DNA from: Geopseudomonas aromaticivorans
Lineage (GTDB): Bacteria; Pseudomonadota; Gammaproteobacteria; Pseudomonadales; Pseudomonadaceae
Assembly: GCF_019097855.1 (NCBI RefSeq)
Contig: NZ_JAHRGL010000001.1
Span: forward strand, 310,001-374,000
DNA length: 64,000 bases
Reading direction: 5' to 3'
A model generated the notes under the pieces. It was not told where the DNA came from. It made no database searches and saw only the letters and a program-made list of their open reading frames with translations. This document shows, piece by piece, positions 1 to 9,337 of the stretch. Position numbers and translations under genes: made by a program. Positions within the stretch are counted from its first letter, which is position 1; each line of letters begins with the position of its first letter.

Positions 1-240
1 GGCACCCTGCGCAAGCGCATGCGCAACACGCCGCTGGCCGGCAACGCCCACCTGAAGACCGGCACCCTGAACAACGTCCGCGCCCTGGCCGGCTTCAGCC
101 GCGACGCCCAGGGCCATACCTGGGCGGTGGTGGCGATCCTCAACCACCCGCGGCCGTGGGGCGCCTCGGCGATCCTCGATCAGATCCTCCAGGAACTCTA
201 CCGGCAACCGGGCAATCTCAGCGCCAATGCTGGGCACTGA
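1..240 (+). CDS. dacB: D-alanyl-D-alanine carboxypeptidase/endopeptidase (PBP4 family), 3' part only
   Basis: This is the last 79 residues of a periplasmic penicillin-binding protein that trims or cleaves peptidoglycan cross-links; the 5' part lies outside the window. The third active-site motif of serine peptidase family S13 is visible as HLKTGTL near residue 18 of the fragment, followed by the usual C-terminal stretch (AGFSRDAQG, then VVAILNHP). The frame is open from base 1, so the true start is upstream. It ends just before a strong terminator, so it is the last gene of its transcript. The KTG motif in its typical C-terminal setting makes the family call good. The dacB name rests on family plus neighbouring rlmKL-rmf-pyrD. 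Confidence 0.85.
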   Translation, partial: GTLRKRMRNTPLAGNAHLKTGTLNNVRALAGFSRDAQGHTWAVVAILNHPRPWGASAILDQILQELYRQPGNLSANAGH

Positions 241-249
241 GCCGACACG

Positions 250-289
250 AAAAAGCCGCCTGACCGGGTGACGGACAGGCGGCTTTTTT
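250..289 (+). terminator. Rho-independent terminator after dacB
   Basis: The arms AAAAAGCCGCCTG and CAGGCGGCTTTTTT form a GC-rich hairpin flanked by A and T tracts. It can act in both directions. It lies 10 bases after the dacB stop and before the 3' end of rlmKL, which reads the other way. Confidence 0.9.
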
Positions 290-397
290 GTGTGCTGGAA
301 ACGTCGGAGGACTAGCCGCACAGCAGCCTAATCCACCAGCGGCACCGCCCAGGTGCCGCTGGGCGGCATGGGTGGATTACGCGCGGCCAAACCCCTC

Positions 398-2617
398 CTA
401 GCGGGCGGTCATGCGCCAGGCGCGGTGGATCTTCGGGTTGCGGACGAAATCCGGATCGAGGGTCTGCGCGCTGATCTCCTCCACCGCGTAACGCTCCGCC
501 AGTGACGGGTCGAGCTGGAACTTGCGGAAGTTATTGGAGAAGTACAGCACGCCGCCGCGGGCCAGGCGGGCCATGGCCAGATCCAGCAGGCGCACATGGT
601 CGCGCTGGATGTCGAACACCCCCTCCATGCGCTTGGAGTTGGAGAAGGTCGGCGGATCGATGAAGATCAGCTCGTATTCGCCGCGATCGGCTTCCAGCCA
701 CTCCATCACGTCGCCCTGCTCGAGCTTGTGCTTGTCGGAGAAGCCGTTGAGCGCCAGGTTGCGCCGCGCCCAGTCCAGGTAGGTCTTCGACAGGTCGACG
801 CTGGTGGTGCTGCGCGCACCGCCCTTGGCCGCATGCACGGTGGCCGTCGCCGTGTAGCAGTACAGGTTGAGGAAGCGCTTGCCGGCGGCTTCCTTCTGGA
901 TGCGCAGGCGCAGCGGCCGGTGGTCGAGGAACAGGCCGGTATCCAGATAGTCGGTCAGGTTGACCAGCAGCTTCACGCCACCCTCGCCGACCTCCATGAA
1001 GCGGCCCTGCTGGTCCTGGCGCTCGTACTGCTTCTTGCCGACCTGGCGCTCGCGGCGCTTGATCACCACCCGCGCAGGATCCATGTCCAGCGCCTGGGGA
1101 ATCGCCGCCAGGGCATCGAGCAGGCGCGCCTGGGCCTTGTCCGGGTCGATAGAACGCGGCGGCGCGTATTCCTGCACGTGCACCCAGTCGGCGTACAGAT
1201 CCACCGCCAGGGCGTATTCGGGCATGTCGGCATCGTACAGGCGGTAGCACTCGACGCCTTCGCGGCGCGCCCACTTGCCCAGGGTCTTGAGGTTCTTCTG
1301 CAGGCGGTTGGCGAACATCTGCCCGCCCTCGGACAGCCGCGCCGGCTCGCTGCGCACCGCCGGCGGGCGCTCGACCAGCTGGCCGCCGATCATCCGCGCC
1401 TGGCTCGGCGCCGGCTGCGCGGCCGACTCGTTGCGGCCAGTGACGAACTGATCGGGCAGCACCTTGAACAGCAGCAGCTTGCACGGCAGCGCGCCGTTCC
1501 AGAAGGCGTACTGCTTGTGGCTGCGGATGCCCATGCGCTTACCCAGTTCCGGAGCGCCGGTGAAGACCGCCGCCTCCCAGTTCAGGCAGGACTGGCGCAG
1601 GCGCTCGCCGAGGTTCTGGTAGAGGTACAGCAGGCTGGCTTCGTCACCGAGGCGCTCGCCATAGGGCGGGTTGCACACCACCAGGCCCGTCTGGTTCTGG
1701 TCCGGACGCGGCTCGAAGGTGGCCAGCTCGCCCTGGTAGATCTTCACCCATTCGCTCAGGCCGGCGCGCTCGACGTTGTTGCGCCCCGGCTGGATCAGCC
1801 GCGGATCGGCCTCGTAGCCGCGGATCCACAGCGGCGGACGGGCCAGGCCGGCAGCGGCACGCGCCTCGGCTTCGCCGTGCAGCTTGCTCCACAGCGCCGG
1901 CACGTGGCCGAGCCAGTTGGAGAAGCCCCACTTCTCGCGCTTAAGGTTGGGCGCGATATCGGCGGCCATCATCCCGGCCTCAACTAGGAAGGTGCCGACG
2001 CCGCACATCGGGTCGCTCAGCGCGCCGCCCTCGGCGGCGATGCGCGGCCAGCCGGCACGGATCAGGATGGCGGCGGCGAGGTTTTCCTTCAGTGGCGCGG
2101 CGCCCTGCTGCAGGCGGTAGCCGCGCTGGTGCAGGCTGAAGCCGGAGAGGTCCAGCGACAACACCAGCTCGCCTCGCTCGAGACGGGCATGGATGCGCAG
2201 GTCAGGCTCGTACTTGTCCACCGACGGGCGCTCGCCGGCGGCGGTGCGCAGACTGTCGACGATGGCGTCCTTGACCTTGAGCGCGCCGAAGTGGGTGTTG
2301 TCGATGCCCGCGCCGCGACCGGAGAACTCCACCGCCAGGCTGCCCGTGGCCAGCATGTGTTCGCTCCAGTCGACCGAGCGCACCGCCTCGTACAGCGCCT
2401 CGGCGTTATCCACCGGGAAGCGGCCGAGCACCAGCAACACGCGGTTGGCCAGCCGCGACCACAGACACAGACGATAGGCCGTTTCCATGCTCCCCTGCCC
2501 CTGCACGGCGGCCACCTGGGAGCGCCCTTCGACCAGGCCCAGGTCGGTGGCTTCCTCAAGCAGCAGGGTTTCCAGGCCCTTCGGGCTGGTCAGAACGAGC
2601 GGGTACAGATCGGACAT
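398..2617 (-). CDS. rlmL: 23S rRNA (guanine-N2/N7)-methyltransferase RlmKL
   Basis: This bifunctional enzyme methylates G2445 (N2) and G2069 (N7) of 23S rRNA. The 739-residue product has the fused architecture seen in gammaproteobacteria: a THUMP region and RlmL methyltransferase in the N-terminal half, with the NPPYGERLG motif near residue 316, and an RlmK methyltransferase in the C-terminal half, with IDPPTFSNSK near residue 655. The frame stays open 38 codons further upstream, but the ATG at 2617 gives MSDLYPLVLTSPKG, the usual start of the family. It converges on dacB. I see no truncation. Confidence 0.95.
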   Translation of the reverse strand: MSDLYPLVLTSPKGLETLLLEEATDLGLVEGRSQVAAVQGQGSMETAYRLCLWSRLANRVLLVLGRFPVDNAEALYEAVRSVDWSEHMLATGSLAVEFSGRGAGIDNTHFGALKVKDAIVDSLRTAAGERPSVDKYEPDLRIHARLERGELVLSLDLSGFSLHQRGYRLQQGAAPLKENLAAAILIRAGWPRIAAEGGALSDPMCGVGTFLVEAGMMAADIAPNLKREKWGFSNWLGHVPALWSKLHGEAEARAAAGLARPPLWIRGYEADPRLIQPGRNNVERAGLSEWVKIYQGELATFEPRPDQNQTGLVVCNPPYGERLGDEASLLYLYQNLGERLRQSCLNWEAAVFTGAPELGKRMGIRSHKQYAFWNGALPCKLLLFKVLPDQFVTGRNESAAQPAPSQARMIGGQLVERPPAVRSEPARLSEGGQMFANRLQKNLKTLGKWARREGVECYRLYDADMPEYALAVDLYADWVHVQEYAPPRSIDPDKAQARLLDALAAIPQALDMDPARVVIKRRERQVGKKQYERQDQQGRFMEVGEGGVKLLVNLTDYLDTGLFLDHRPLRLRIQKEAAGKRFLNLYCYTATATVHAAKGGARSTTSVDLSKTYLDWARRNLALNGFSDKHKLEQGDVMEWLEADRGEYELIFIDPPTFSNSKRMEGVFDIQRDHVRLLDLAMARLARGGVLYFSNNFRKFQLDPSLAERYAVEEISAQTLDPDFVRNPKIHRAWRMTAR

Positions 2618-2999
2618 GCAGTATTCCAAGGGCAAAGCCCGTAATTGGGGTGTGACGGCGGGTCGCAGCCAACCCTTCGTCGGGAGGGAGCCGCCGCAGC
2701 GACTACCATCATCAAGGTATCCAGTATCCATGCAAAGCCTGCCGGAACGCGAGCCGGTGCAAGGTCCGGGCGGACTCAGGCGGCTGCTTATAGTCCAGAT
2801 AGCAATTCAGTTAAGCCTTTATTACAAAACGATCATTCACAGACCAGCGGCTATTGGTTAGAACTGAGCGCAGTCCGCAGCCGCAAGAGCTGCGGAAAAT
2901 GCTCGCCACGCCGGCAGCGAGCAGTACATGGCAGAACCTCTGCCAGGCCTCGACGGGGGCCAACGGGACAGTACAGTCAACGAACGAGGGCAATACCCG
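2618..2999. other. 382-base intergenic region between divergent rlmKL and rmf
   Basis: This gap holds the promoters of the two divergent genes. It contains an AT-richer stretch (about 2795-2860) inside otherwise GC-rich DNA, which fits a growth-phase-controlled rmf promoter, but I could not place a convincing -35/-10 pair. No gene, tRNA or repeat is visible. Confidence 0.4.
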
Positions 3000-3215
3000 A
3001 TGAGAAGACTTAAGCGTGATCCGTTGGAACGAGCCTTTTTGCGCGGTTATCAGTATGGCGTCAGCGGGAAATCCCGCGATATGTGCCCCTTGAACCTTCC
3101 CTCCGCCCGCCAGGCTTGGCTCAATGGCTGGCGCGAGGGGCGTGTCGACAACTGGGAGGGCATGACCGGCACCGCCGGTATCCACCGACTGAGTGAAATC
3201 CACGCCGTAGGCTGA
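3000..3215 (+). CDS. rmf: Ribosome modulation factor
   Basis: RMF is a small basic protein that dimerises 70S ribosomes into inactive 100S particles in stationary phase. The 71-residue product begins MRRLKRDPLERAF and carries the family features: a very basic N-terminus, the RGYQYGVSGKSRD segment, MCPLNLP, and the ARQAWLNGWREGR helix. An in-frame ATG lies 24 codons upstream at 2928, but the ATG at 3000 gives the standard family start and length. It stands alone between rlmKL and pyrD and has its own UUCG-loop terminator. Levels in relatives rise on entry to stationary phase; nothing in this sequence proves the mechanism. Confidence 0.95.
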   Translation: MRRLKRDPLERAFLRGYQYGVSGKSRDMCPLNLPSARQAWLNGWREGRVDNWEGMTGTAGIHRLSEIHAVG

Positions 3216-3264
3216 TTCTTCGGCTTTCGCAACGACCTCACCCGTTATCCATTCCTCAACAGAC

Positions 3265-3286
3265 CAGGGCTCCTTCGGGAGCCCTG
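3265..3286 (+). terminator. Hairpin with TTCG tetraloop between rmf and pyrD
   Basis: CAGGGCTCC and GGAGCCCTG pair around a TTCG loop, giving a very stable 9-bp stem followed by ACTGTTTCC. It lies between the convergent ends of rmf and pyrD and probably terminates rmf. The T tract is weak on both strands. Confidence 0.65.
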
Positions 3287-3315
3287 ACTGTTTCCGCCAT
3301 CTGCCGGTCGGCGAC

Positions 3316-4338
3316 TCAGGCCTTGCCGGCTGCAGCGATGGCATCCACCGCTGCGCGGATCAGCGCCGGGCCCTTGTAGATGAAGCCGGAGTAGATCTGC
3401 ACCAGGCTCGCGCCGGCGGCGATCTTCTCCGCCGCATGGGCGCCCTCGGTGATGCCGCCCACGGCGATGATCGGCAGACGACCACCCAGCTCGCCGGCCA
3501 GCACGCGTACGGTATGGGTACTCTTGTCGCGCACCGGCGCACCGGACAGGCCGCCGGCCTCGTCGGCATGCGCCAATCCCTCCACACCCTCGCGGCTCAG
3601 GGTGGTATTGGTGGCGATCACCGCATCCATCCCGGTATCCAGCAGCGCGCGGGCCACCAGCACGGTTTCCTCGTCGCTCATGTCCGGGGCGATCTTGATC
3701 GCCAGCGGTACGCGGCGGCCATGGCGCTCGTTCAGGTCCTCCTGACGCAGGCGCAGGGCCTCGAGCAGCTGCTTGAGCGAGTCGCCGAACTGCAGGCTGC
3801 GCAGGCCGGGGGTGTTGGGCGAACTGACGTTGACCGTCACGTAGCTGGCATGCGGATAGACCTTGTCCAGGCAGATCAGGTAATCGTCCACCGCGCGCTC
3901 GACCGGGGTGTCGAAGTTCTTGCCGATGTTGATGCCGAGCACGCCGCGGTACTGCGCAGCCTTGACCCGCTCCAGCAGATGATCGACACCGTGGTTGTTG
4001 AAACCCATGCGGTTGATGATCGCCTCGGCCTGCGGCAGGCGAAACAGTCGCGGCTTGGGATTGCCCGGCTGCGGACGCGGGGTCACGGTGCCGATTTCGA
4101 TGAAGCCGAAACCCAGCTGAGCGAAGCCGTCGATGGCGTCACCGTTCTTGTCCAGGCCGGCGGCCAGACCGACCGGGTTGGGAAACTCCAGTCCCATCAC
4201 CGTCACCGGCAGGCTCGGCGTCTTGCACAGCAGACGATTGAGGCCGAGCCGGCCAGCCGCACCGATCAGGTCGATGGCCAGTTCGTGGGAGGTTTCCGGG
4301 GACAGCTTGAACATCAGCTCGCGAGCCAGAGCATACAT
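3316..4338 (-). CDS. pyrD: Dihydroorotate dehydrogenase (quinone), class 2
   Basis: PyrD oxidises dihydroorotate to orotate at the inner membrane, using FMN and passing electrons to quinone; this is the fourth step of pyrimidine synthesis. The product is 340 residues. The N-terminal amphipathic helices ([21 protein letters not shown]) that dock class 2 enzymes to the membrane are present. [10 protein letters not shown] near residue 173 carries the class 2 catalytic serine, and the C-terminal FMN-phosphate loop (AVGGI, then [12 protein letters not shown]) is intact. A TTG two codons upstream could be read, but the ATG at 4338 matches relatives. Confidence 0.95.
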   Translation of the reverse strand: MYALARELMFKLSPETSHELAIDLIGAAGRLGLNRLLCKTPSLPVTVMGLEFPNPVGLAAGLDKNGDAIDGFAQLGFGFIEIGTVTPRPQPGNPKPRLFRLPQAEAIINRMGFNNHGVDHLLERVKAAQYRGVLGINIGKNFDTPVERAVDDYLICLDKVYPHASYVTVNVSSPNTPGLRSLQFGDSLKQLLEALRLRQEDLNERHGRRVPLAIKIAPDMSDEETVLVARALLDTGMDAVIATNTTLSREGVEGLAHADEAGGLSGAPVRDKSTHTVRVLAGELGGRLPIIAVGGITEGAHAAEKIAAGASLVQIYSGFIYKGPALIRAAVDAIAAAGKA

Positions 4339-4559
4339 GGGCAAAGGTCATCAGCAGGTAATCGGGCCCGGATTATAGCCCGCCTGCAGCACTGCGGCGA
4401 AGCCGCAGCGATCCTCGCGGCGGGTAACCGATCGTCGCGCGCCAACAAATGGCCAGCATTTTGTCGCACCAAGAAGTCGGTTAGCCTTATCCTTTAGGAC
4501 GTTGGCATGCAGAGACTCCGCATGCCTGTATTTCATCAGTTTGCAGGAAGCACCCAGGC

Positions 4560-5432
4560 ATGAGCATGCCACCTCCATCGCTGACCGGCCGTATCGCCGC
4601 CTTGGCCCAGCGCCTTGGTTTCGCCCGCCGTGGCAGCCAGCAGCTGCTGGAGCAGGCGTCCCGTTTGCGCCTGCCCTTCGCCCCACTGCCGCCGGTGCCG
4701 GACAGCATCTGCTGGCACGACGGTCCGCCGCTGCAGCATCTGGCCAGCCTGCCACGCGGCGCGCTGTCCGGTCCGGTGCAGGAGGACAAGGCCGCGGCCC
4801 ATAGCGTCCTCAGCGCCTTGGTGCAACTGAGCGAGCGGGAGCTGAGCGAGTTCGACCTGCGCTGGATCGACGGCCACAGTGGCACGCCAACTCCCGGCAA
4901 GTTCTTCCGCACCTTCGAGGAATACGCCGCCGCCCCGGCCTGCCGGAGCATCCGCCTGATCAGCTACAAGGACTTCAGCCGCGCCCTGGCCCTGGCCTTG
5001 CCGCAGCAGAGCGGCGGCACCTCGCTGGTCCTGCGCCAGGCCAACTGGCGCGGCGAACGCTACTTCTGGTGTGGTGAACAGGCCTCCCAGGCCTTCTCCT
5101 GCGCCGTGGCCTATGCCCGCCGTCGCGGCCTGACCCAGCACTTCCCGGCCCAGCTCAGCGAGTACCGCCTGAGCCGCATCGGCCTCGACCAGCTGGACGC
5201 CGGCTATCACATGCTGGCCATGCCGGCGGATGCCTGGAGCGATGCGCGCTTCATGCGCCTGCTGCTCACCGGCATGCCCTATGCCCGCCTGCACCTGCTG
5301 CGCGACAGTGGCGGACCGGAATTCCTCCTGCTGCCGCGCAGCCAGAGCGAAGCCAATGCCCTCGGCGAAGGCCTGCGCCTGGCCGGCGCGGCCGACGTCA
5401 ACGCCTGGCTGCGTGCCCTGTTGCCGGGCTGA
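4560..5432 (+). CDS. Conserved hypothetical protein downstream of pyrD
   Basis: I do not recognise this 290-residue protein with confidence; it resembles an uncharacterised Pseudomonas family (possibly DUF6685). It has no signal peptide, membrane segment or obvious catalytic motif. It looks globular and cytoplasmic: several W/F-rich stretches (YFWCGEQASQAF, GKFFRTFEEY) and mixed helix and strand. It is divergent from pyrD and converges with the GGDEF/EAL gene, whose end is 15 bases away. AGGAAG precedes the ATG at 4560; a second ATG follows two codons later. A homologous position next to pyrD is familiar from Pseudomonas genomes, so it is a real gene of unknown role. Confidence 0.75.
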   Translation: MSMPPPSLTGRIAALAQRLGFARRGSQQLLEQASRLRLPFAPLPPVPDSICWHDGPPLQHLASLPRGALSGPVQEDKAAAHSVLSALVQLSERELSEFDLRWIDGHSGTPTPGKFFRTFEEYAAAPACRSIRLISYKDFSRALALALPQQSGGTSLVLRQANWRGERYFWCGEQASQAFSCAVAYARRRGLTQHFPAQLSEYRLSRIGLDQLDAGYHMLAMPADAWSDARFMRLLLTGMPYARLHLLRDSGGPEFLLLPRSQSEANALGEGLRLAGAADVNAWLRALLPG

Positions 5433-5447
5433 TCCCTCGCTCGCCGT

Positions 5448-8400
5448 TCAGGCCGGCAGGACCTGCCGCTCCTGCACCAGGCGGGCCGCTGCCTGCTCCG
5501 CCGGCAGCGGGCGGCCGCACAGATAGCCCTGCACCGCGTCGCAACCCTGCGCACGCAACAGTTGCAGCTGCTCCGCGTTCTCCACGCCTTCGGCGACCAC
5601 CTGCAGATCCAGCCCCTGACCCATGGCGATGATGGTGGCGACGATCTTGTCGGCGCGCTCGTCCTGCCCCAGGCCGTCGATGAAGCTCTTGTCGATCTTC
5701 AACTTGTCGAGCGGGAAGCGACTGAGATAGGCCAGCGACGAATAGCCGGTGCCGAAATCGTCCACCGCCAGACGCACGCCCAGTGCCTTGAGTTCACTCA
5801 GCCGCGCCTGGGTGGTCAGGTCCTGCGCCATCAGCGCGCCCTCGGTGATTTCCAGCTCGAGCAGCGCCCCCGGCAGACCGCTGTGCGCCAGCGCCCGGCG
5901 GACCAGTTCAACCACATCCAGATGCTGGAACTGGTGCGGCGACAGGTTGACGCTCACCGGCACGTCGAGCAAGCCGGCCGCGTGCCAGCGCAGGGCCTGC
6001 CGGCAGGCCTCGTGCAGCACCCAGTCGCCGAGCGCCAGGATCAGCCCGGTTTCCTCGAGCAGGGGAATGAACACCCCCGGCGAGACCGGCTCGCCGCTCT
6101 CCGGCTGCCAGCGTACCAGCGCCTCGAAGCCGAGTATCCGTCCGCTGGCGACATCCACCTGCGGCTGGTAGTGCAGTACGAACTCCTGGGCGGTGATCGC
6201 TCGATGCAAGCGGCTTTCCAGAGCCTGGCGGTTCTCCGCGGCGCGGGTCAGCTCCTTGGTGTGGAAATGGTAGCTGTTGCGCCCGTTTTCCTTGGCCTGA
6301 TACATGGCCACATCCGCACAGCGGATCAGCTCGGCCATTTCCTGGCCGTCGTCGGGAAACAGGCTGATGCCGATGCTGGCCCCCACGAACAGCTCATGGC
6401 CACTGCCGGCGCGGAACGGCTGCTGCAGCAGGTTGATCAGATCCTGCGCCAGCGCCGCTGCCTCTTCGGGATGGTGGATGGACTCCAGCACCAGCAGGAA
6501 CTCGTCGCCGCCCAGGCGGGCGAACATGTCCTCGGCCCGAATGCGCTGGCGCAGGCGGCGGGCGATCAACACCAGCAGCTCGTCCCCGACCGAGTGGCCG
6601 AGACTGTCGTTGACCCGCTTGAAACCATCCAGATCGAGGAACAGCACCGCCACCTTGCAATGCAGGCGGCGAGCCCGCTCGATGGCGCCATTGAGGTGCG
6701 ACTGCACCAGCAGACGATTGGGCAGACCGGTCAGCGGGTCATAGTGCGCCAGGCGCTCGAGCTGGGCCTCGGACTCCTTGAGCTGGGAAATGTCGCTGAA
6801 CACCGCGACATAGTTGGTCAGCTTGCCCTTGTCGTCACGTACCGCACTGATGCTGTGCCACTGCGGGAACACCTCGCCGCTCTTGCGCCGGTTCCACACC
6901 TCGCCCTGCCAGTGCCCCTCGTCGAGCAGCGCCGCCCACATGTCGCGGTAGAACTCCTTGCTCTGTCGACCGGAGCTGACAATGCTGGGATTGCAGCCGA
7001 GCACCTCGTGCTCCTCGTAGCCGGTGATGTCGCAGAACGCGCGGTTGACCGCGATGATCCGCGGCGAGGTATCGGTGATCACCACCCCCTCACGGGCATT
7101 GGTGAACACTGCCGCGGCATGCCGCAGCTTCTCGTCCGTCGCCTTGCGCGCAGAGATGTCGATCAGTAGCCCCTCGAGATACTGCACCTCACCGGCCGTA
7201 TCGCGGTGCACCCGCGAGTAGTCCTCGATCCAGATATAGCTGCCGACTCCGGTACGGATACGGTACTCGAGAACGAACTCCGGGCAGCGCTCGTGAATGC
7301 AGCGTTCTACCTCGCTCAGCACCAGCGCCAGATCGTCCGGATGGATCAGGGTGGTGAACCAACGCGCCCCATCAAGCAACTGCTCGGCACGGTAGCCCCA
7401 GCGCTCGACATTGTCCGACACGTACTGCACCGGCCAGCCGTTCTCGAGCTTGCGGCGCCACAGCACCATCGGACTGGCCACCACGGCATCCACCACCGCC
7501 TGAATCGTCTCGCGGTCACGGTAGCGCTGGCTGACATCCAGCAGCGTGCCGATGATCGCCGGCAGACCATCCAGCTCGATGCGCGTGCCGAAAGCCTCGG
7601 CCATGAACTCCCTGCCGTCACGGGTCAGGGCGCGGAACTCGAAGTGCACCGAAGTCCGTTCGCCACTCTCGCAACGGGCCAGCAGGTTGCCCACCTCGCC
7701 GCGATTCCCCTCGCCGACCAGATCCAGCAGCGCACGCGCCACCAGATCGTCCGCCTGGTAGCCGAACCATTCGGCCATGCGTGGATTGACGTACTCGAAG
7801 TGCCCGTCCCGCAACACGTAGACGCCCACCAGCGAGCGCTCGACCAGGCCGCGAAAACGCGCCTCCTTGGCCATCAGCTCGGCACCGGCGTCCAGCTCGG
7901 CCTGCATGTCGAAGCAGCTGCCGATGTAGCCGTGGAAACGGCCATCGTGCCCGATCAACGGCTCTCCGTGCAGCTGCATCCAGTGGAAGTGGCCTGTCCG
8001 CGAGCGCAGACGCAGGCGCGACGAGAAGCCCTTGCCAAAACCATCACCGCCGGCTCGCAGCAGGGGCTCGAGCAGATGGCGGTCGTCCTCATGGACCGCC
8101 TGCCACCAGCCCTCCAGCAGGCTTTCCGCCCGACTCATGCCGGTGAACTGCAGCCAGGCGGCGTTCACGTAGACACAGGTGCGCTCGGCATCAACCCGCC
8201 AGACCGGGCTGGGAATGCAGTTGAGCAGATATTCGTTGTAATCCCGCGCCGTCACCACCCGCTGCATCAGCGAGGCGAACTCGGCAGCCAACTGTCCCAC
8301 CTCGTCGTTGCCCTGTGACGGCAGCGTACCCAGTCGCCCGCTGCTCATGCGCCGAACATCCTGCAGCAACTCCTCGATGCGATCGGTGAGCAGACGCTTG

Positions 8401-8987
8401 AGCAGCCAGGCCAATAGCAGGGCCAGCAGCAGCAACGGCAACAGCAGCGGCAGCAACTGCTTGCCGGTGCGCGACCAGGCATGGCCGCGCAGCGTATCGG
8501 TACGCATGGCCAGCACCACCATGTCCGGCACGCCCTGCCCCACCAGCCCGGGGCCTGTCCCCAGCGGGTAGCCGCCGAGGAGCAGGTCGCTCTCCTCCAG
8601 CCAGTGCAGGTGACGCTCCTCCAGGTCCGCCCGGTCGCCCAGCAGACGCTCGATGGCCGGGACACTCAGCGGCATACGCATGACACCCTGCGGCAGACTG
8701 AGGGCGCGCATCCGTCCGCTACTGTCCAGCACCGCGGCGTAGACCAGCGCCGGATGGTTGAGATGCTCGGCGAACAGATGGCCGAGCTGATCGATCGAAC
8801 CGGAGCCATTCAGCTCCAGGCCGCCCGCCAGGAAATGGCCGATGAAATCGGTCGTGATTTCCAGCTCGCTCATCGCTTCCTGTTGCGAATGGCGATACAC
8901 CGACACCAGCTGATACACGGACACCAACAGGCCGAAACCGAGAAAGGCGCTCAACAGCAGGCCGCGCAGGGTGAAAAACCGATTCAT
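5448..8987 (-). CDS. Membrane-bound PAS sensor with GGDEF and EAL domains (cyclic-di-GMP turnover)
   Basis: This 1179-residue protein should make and/or degrade cyclic di-GMP, the second messenger for biofilm versus motility. Order of parts: a transmembrane helix (about 10-30), a periplasmic sensing region (about 35-175), a second membrane helix (about 178-200), a HAMP-like linker, four PAS domains (about 250-740), GGDEF (motif RLGGDEF near residue 825) and EAL (FEALVRW near 955; DDFGTGYSSLAYL near 1077). Both catalytic signatures are intact, so both activities are possible; many such proteins act mainly as phosphodiesterases. A TTG two codons upstream could be the start, but the ATG at 8987 has GAG at better spacing. 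The signal sensed is unknown. Confidence 0.93.
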   Translation of the reverse strand: MNRFFTLRGLLLSAFLGFGLLVSVYQLVSVYRHSQQEAMSELEITTDFIGHFLAGGLELNGSGSIDQLGHLFAEHLNHPALVYAAVLDSSGRMRALSLPQGVMRMPLSVPAIERLLGDRADLEERHLHWLEESDLLLGGYPLGTGPGLVGQGVPDMVVLAMRTDTLRGHAWSRTGKQLLPLLLPLLLLALLLAWLLKRLLTDRIEELLQDVRRMSSGRLGTLPSQGNDEVGQLAAEFASLMQRVVTARDYNEYLLNCIPSPVWRVDAERTCVYVNAAWLQFTGMSRAESLLEGWWQAVHEDDRHLLEPLLRAGGDGFGKGFSSRLRLRSRTGHFHWMQLHGEPLIGHDGRFHGYIGSCFDMQAELDAGAELMAKEARFRGLVERSLVGVYVLRDGHFEYVNPRMAEWFGYQADDLVARALLDLVGEGNRGEVGNLLARCESGERTSVHFEFRALTRDGREFMAEAFGTRIELDGLPAIIGTLLDVSQRYRDRETIQAVVDAVVASPMVLWRRKLENGWPVQYVSDNVERWGYRAEQLLDGARWFTTLIHPDDLALVLSEVERCIHERCPEFVLEYRIRTGVGSYIWIEDYSRVHRDTAGEVQYLEGLLIDISARKATDEKLRHAAAVFTNAREGVVITDTSPRIIAVNRAFCDITGYEEHEVLGCNPSIVSSGRQSKEFYRDMWAALLDEGHWQGEVWNRRKSGEVFPQWHSISAVRDDKGKLTNYVAVFSDISQLKESEAQLERLAHYDPLTGLPNRLLVQSHLNGAIERARRLHCKVAVLFLDLDGFKRVNDSLGHSVGDELLVLIARRLRQRIRAEDMFARLGGDEFLLVLESIHHPEEAAALAQDLINLLQQPFRAGSGHELFVGASIGISLFPDDGQEMAELIRCADVAMYQAKENGRNSYHFHTKELTRAAENRQALESRLHRAITAQEFVLHYQPQVDVASGRILGFEALVRWQPESGEPVSPGVFIPLLEETGLILALGDWVLHEACRQALRWHAAGLLDVPVSVNLSPHQFQHLDVVELVRRALAHSGLPGALLELEITEGALMAQDLTTQARLSELKALGVRLAVDDFGTGYSSLAYLSRFPLDKLKIDKSFIDGLGQDERADKIVATIIAMGQGLDLQVVAEGVENAEQLQLLRAQGCDAVQGYLCGRPLPAEQAAARLVQERQVLPA

Positions 8988-9172
8988 CCGCAATCACTCA
9001 AGAGACAGCAGTTTCGCCAGGGGCATCGAAGATAACTCGCTCTCGAGCCGGAGCCCGGAGCCCGGAGCAGTACTGCCAGCCAGGGAAGCCGGCGATTTGA
9101 AGAGCAGCATGGAGCGCCCCGCAGGGCGCCACGCCAACAGCATACTGTGCATGGGCCTGCAGCAGAAATGCA

Positions 9173-9202
9173 AAAGGGTTACGCCAGAAGACGTAACCCT
9201 TT
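9173..9202 (-). terminator. Terminator after tRNA-Arg(CCT)
   Basis: The arms AAAGGGTTACG and CGTAACCCTTT form an 11-bp stem; on the minus strand it is followed by TTTTGCATTT. It lies 17 bases beyond the 3' end of the tRNA. Confidence 0.85.
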
Positions 9203-9219
9203 GCTGTACATCAACAATA

Positions 9220-9296
9220 TGGTGCGCGAGGGGGGATTCGAACCCCCGACCTACCGCTTAGGAGGCGGTCGCTCTATCCAGCTGAGCTACAGGCGC
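9220..9296 (-). tRNA. tRNA-Arg, anticodon CCT
   Basis: This 77-base cloverleaf reads the AGG codon. The anticodon stem-loop is ACCGC-CTCCTAA-GCGGT, the D stem is GCTC/GAGC, the T stem is GGGGG/CCCCC around TTCGAAT, and CCA is encoded. The acceptor stem as laid out (GCGCCTG with CTCGCGC) has two internal mismatches, C5-C68 and T6-T67, which is unusual; see findings. Confidence 0.9.
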
Positions 9297-9308
9297 ATTG
9301 GGCCGGCG

Positions 9309-9337
9309 ATGTTAAACGAGGATCTGCGGCTTGTCAT
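9309..9337 (-). promoter_or_regulatory. Probable sigma-70 promoter of tRNA-Arg(CCT)
   Basis: On the minus strand ATGACA (-35, at 9332-9337) and TAACAT (-10, at 9309-9314) are 17 bases apart. The -10 lies 12 bases before the tRNA 5' end, and the stretch between is GC-rich, as is usual for stable RNA promoters. Confidence 0.55.
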
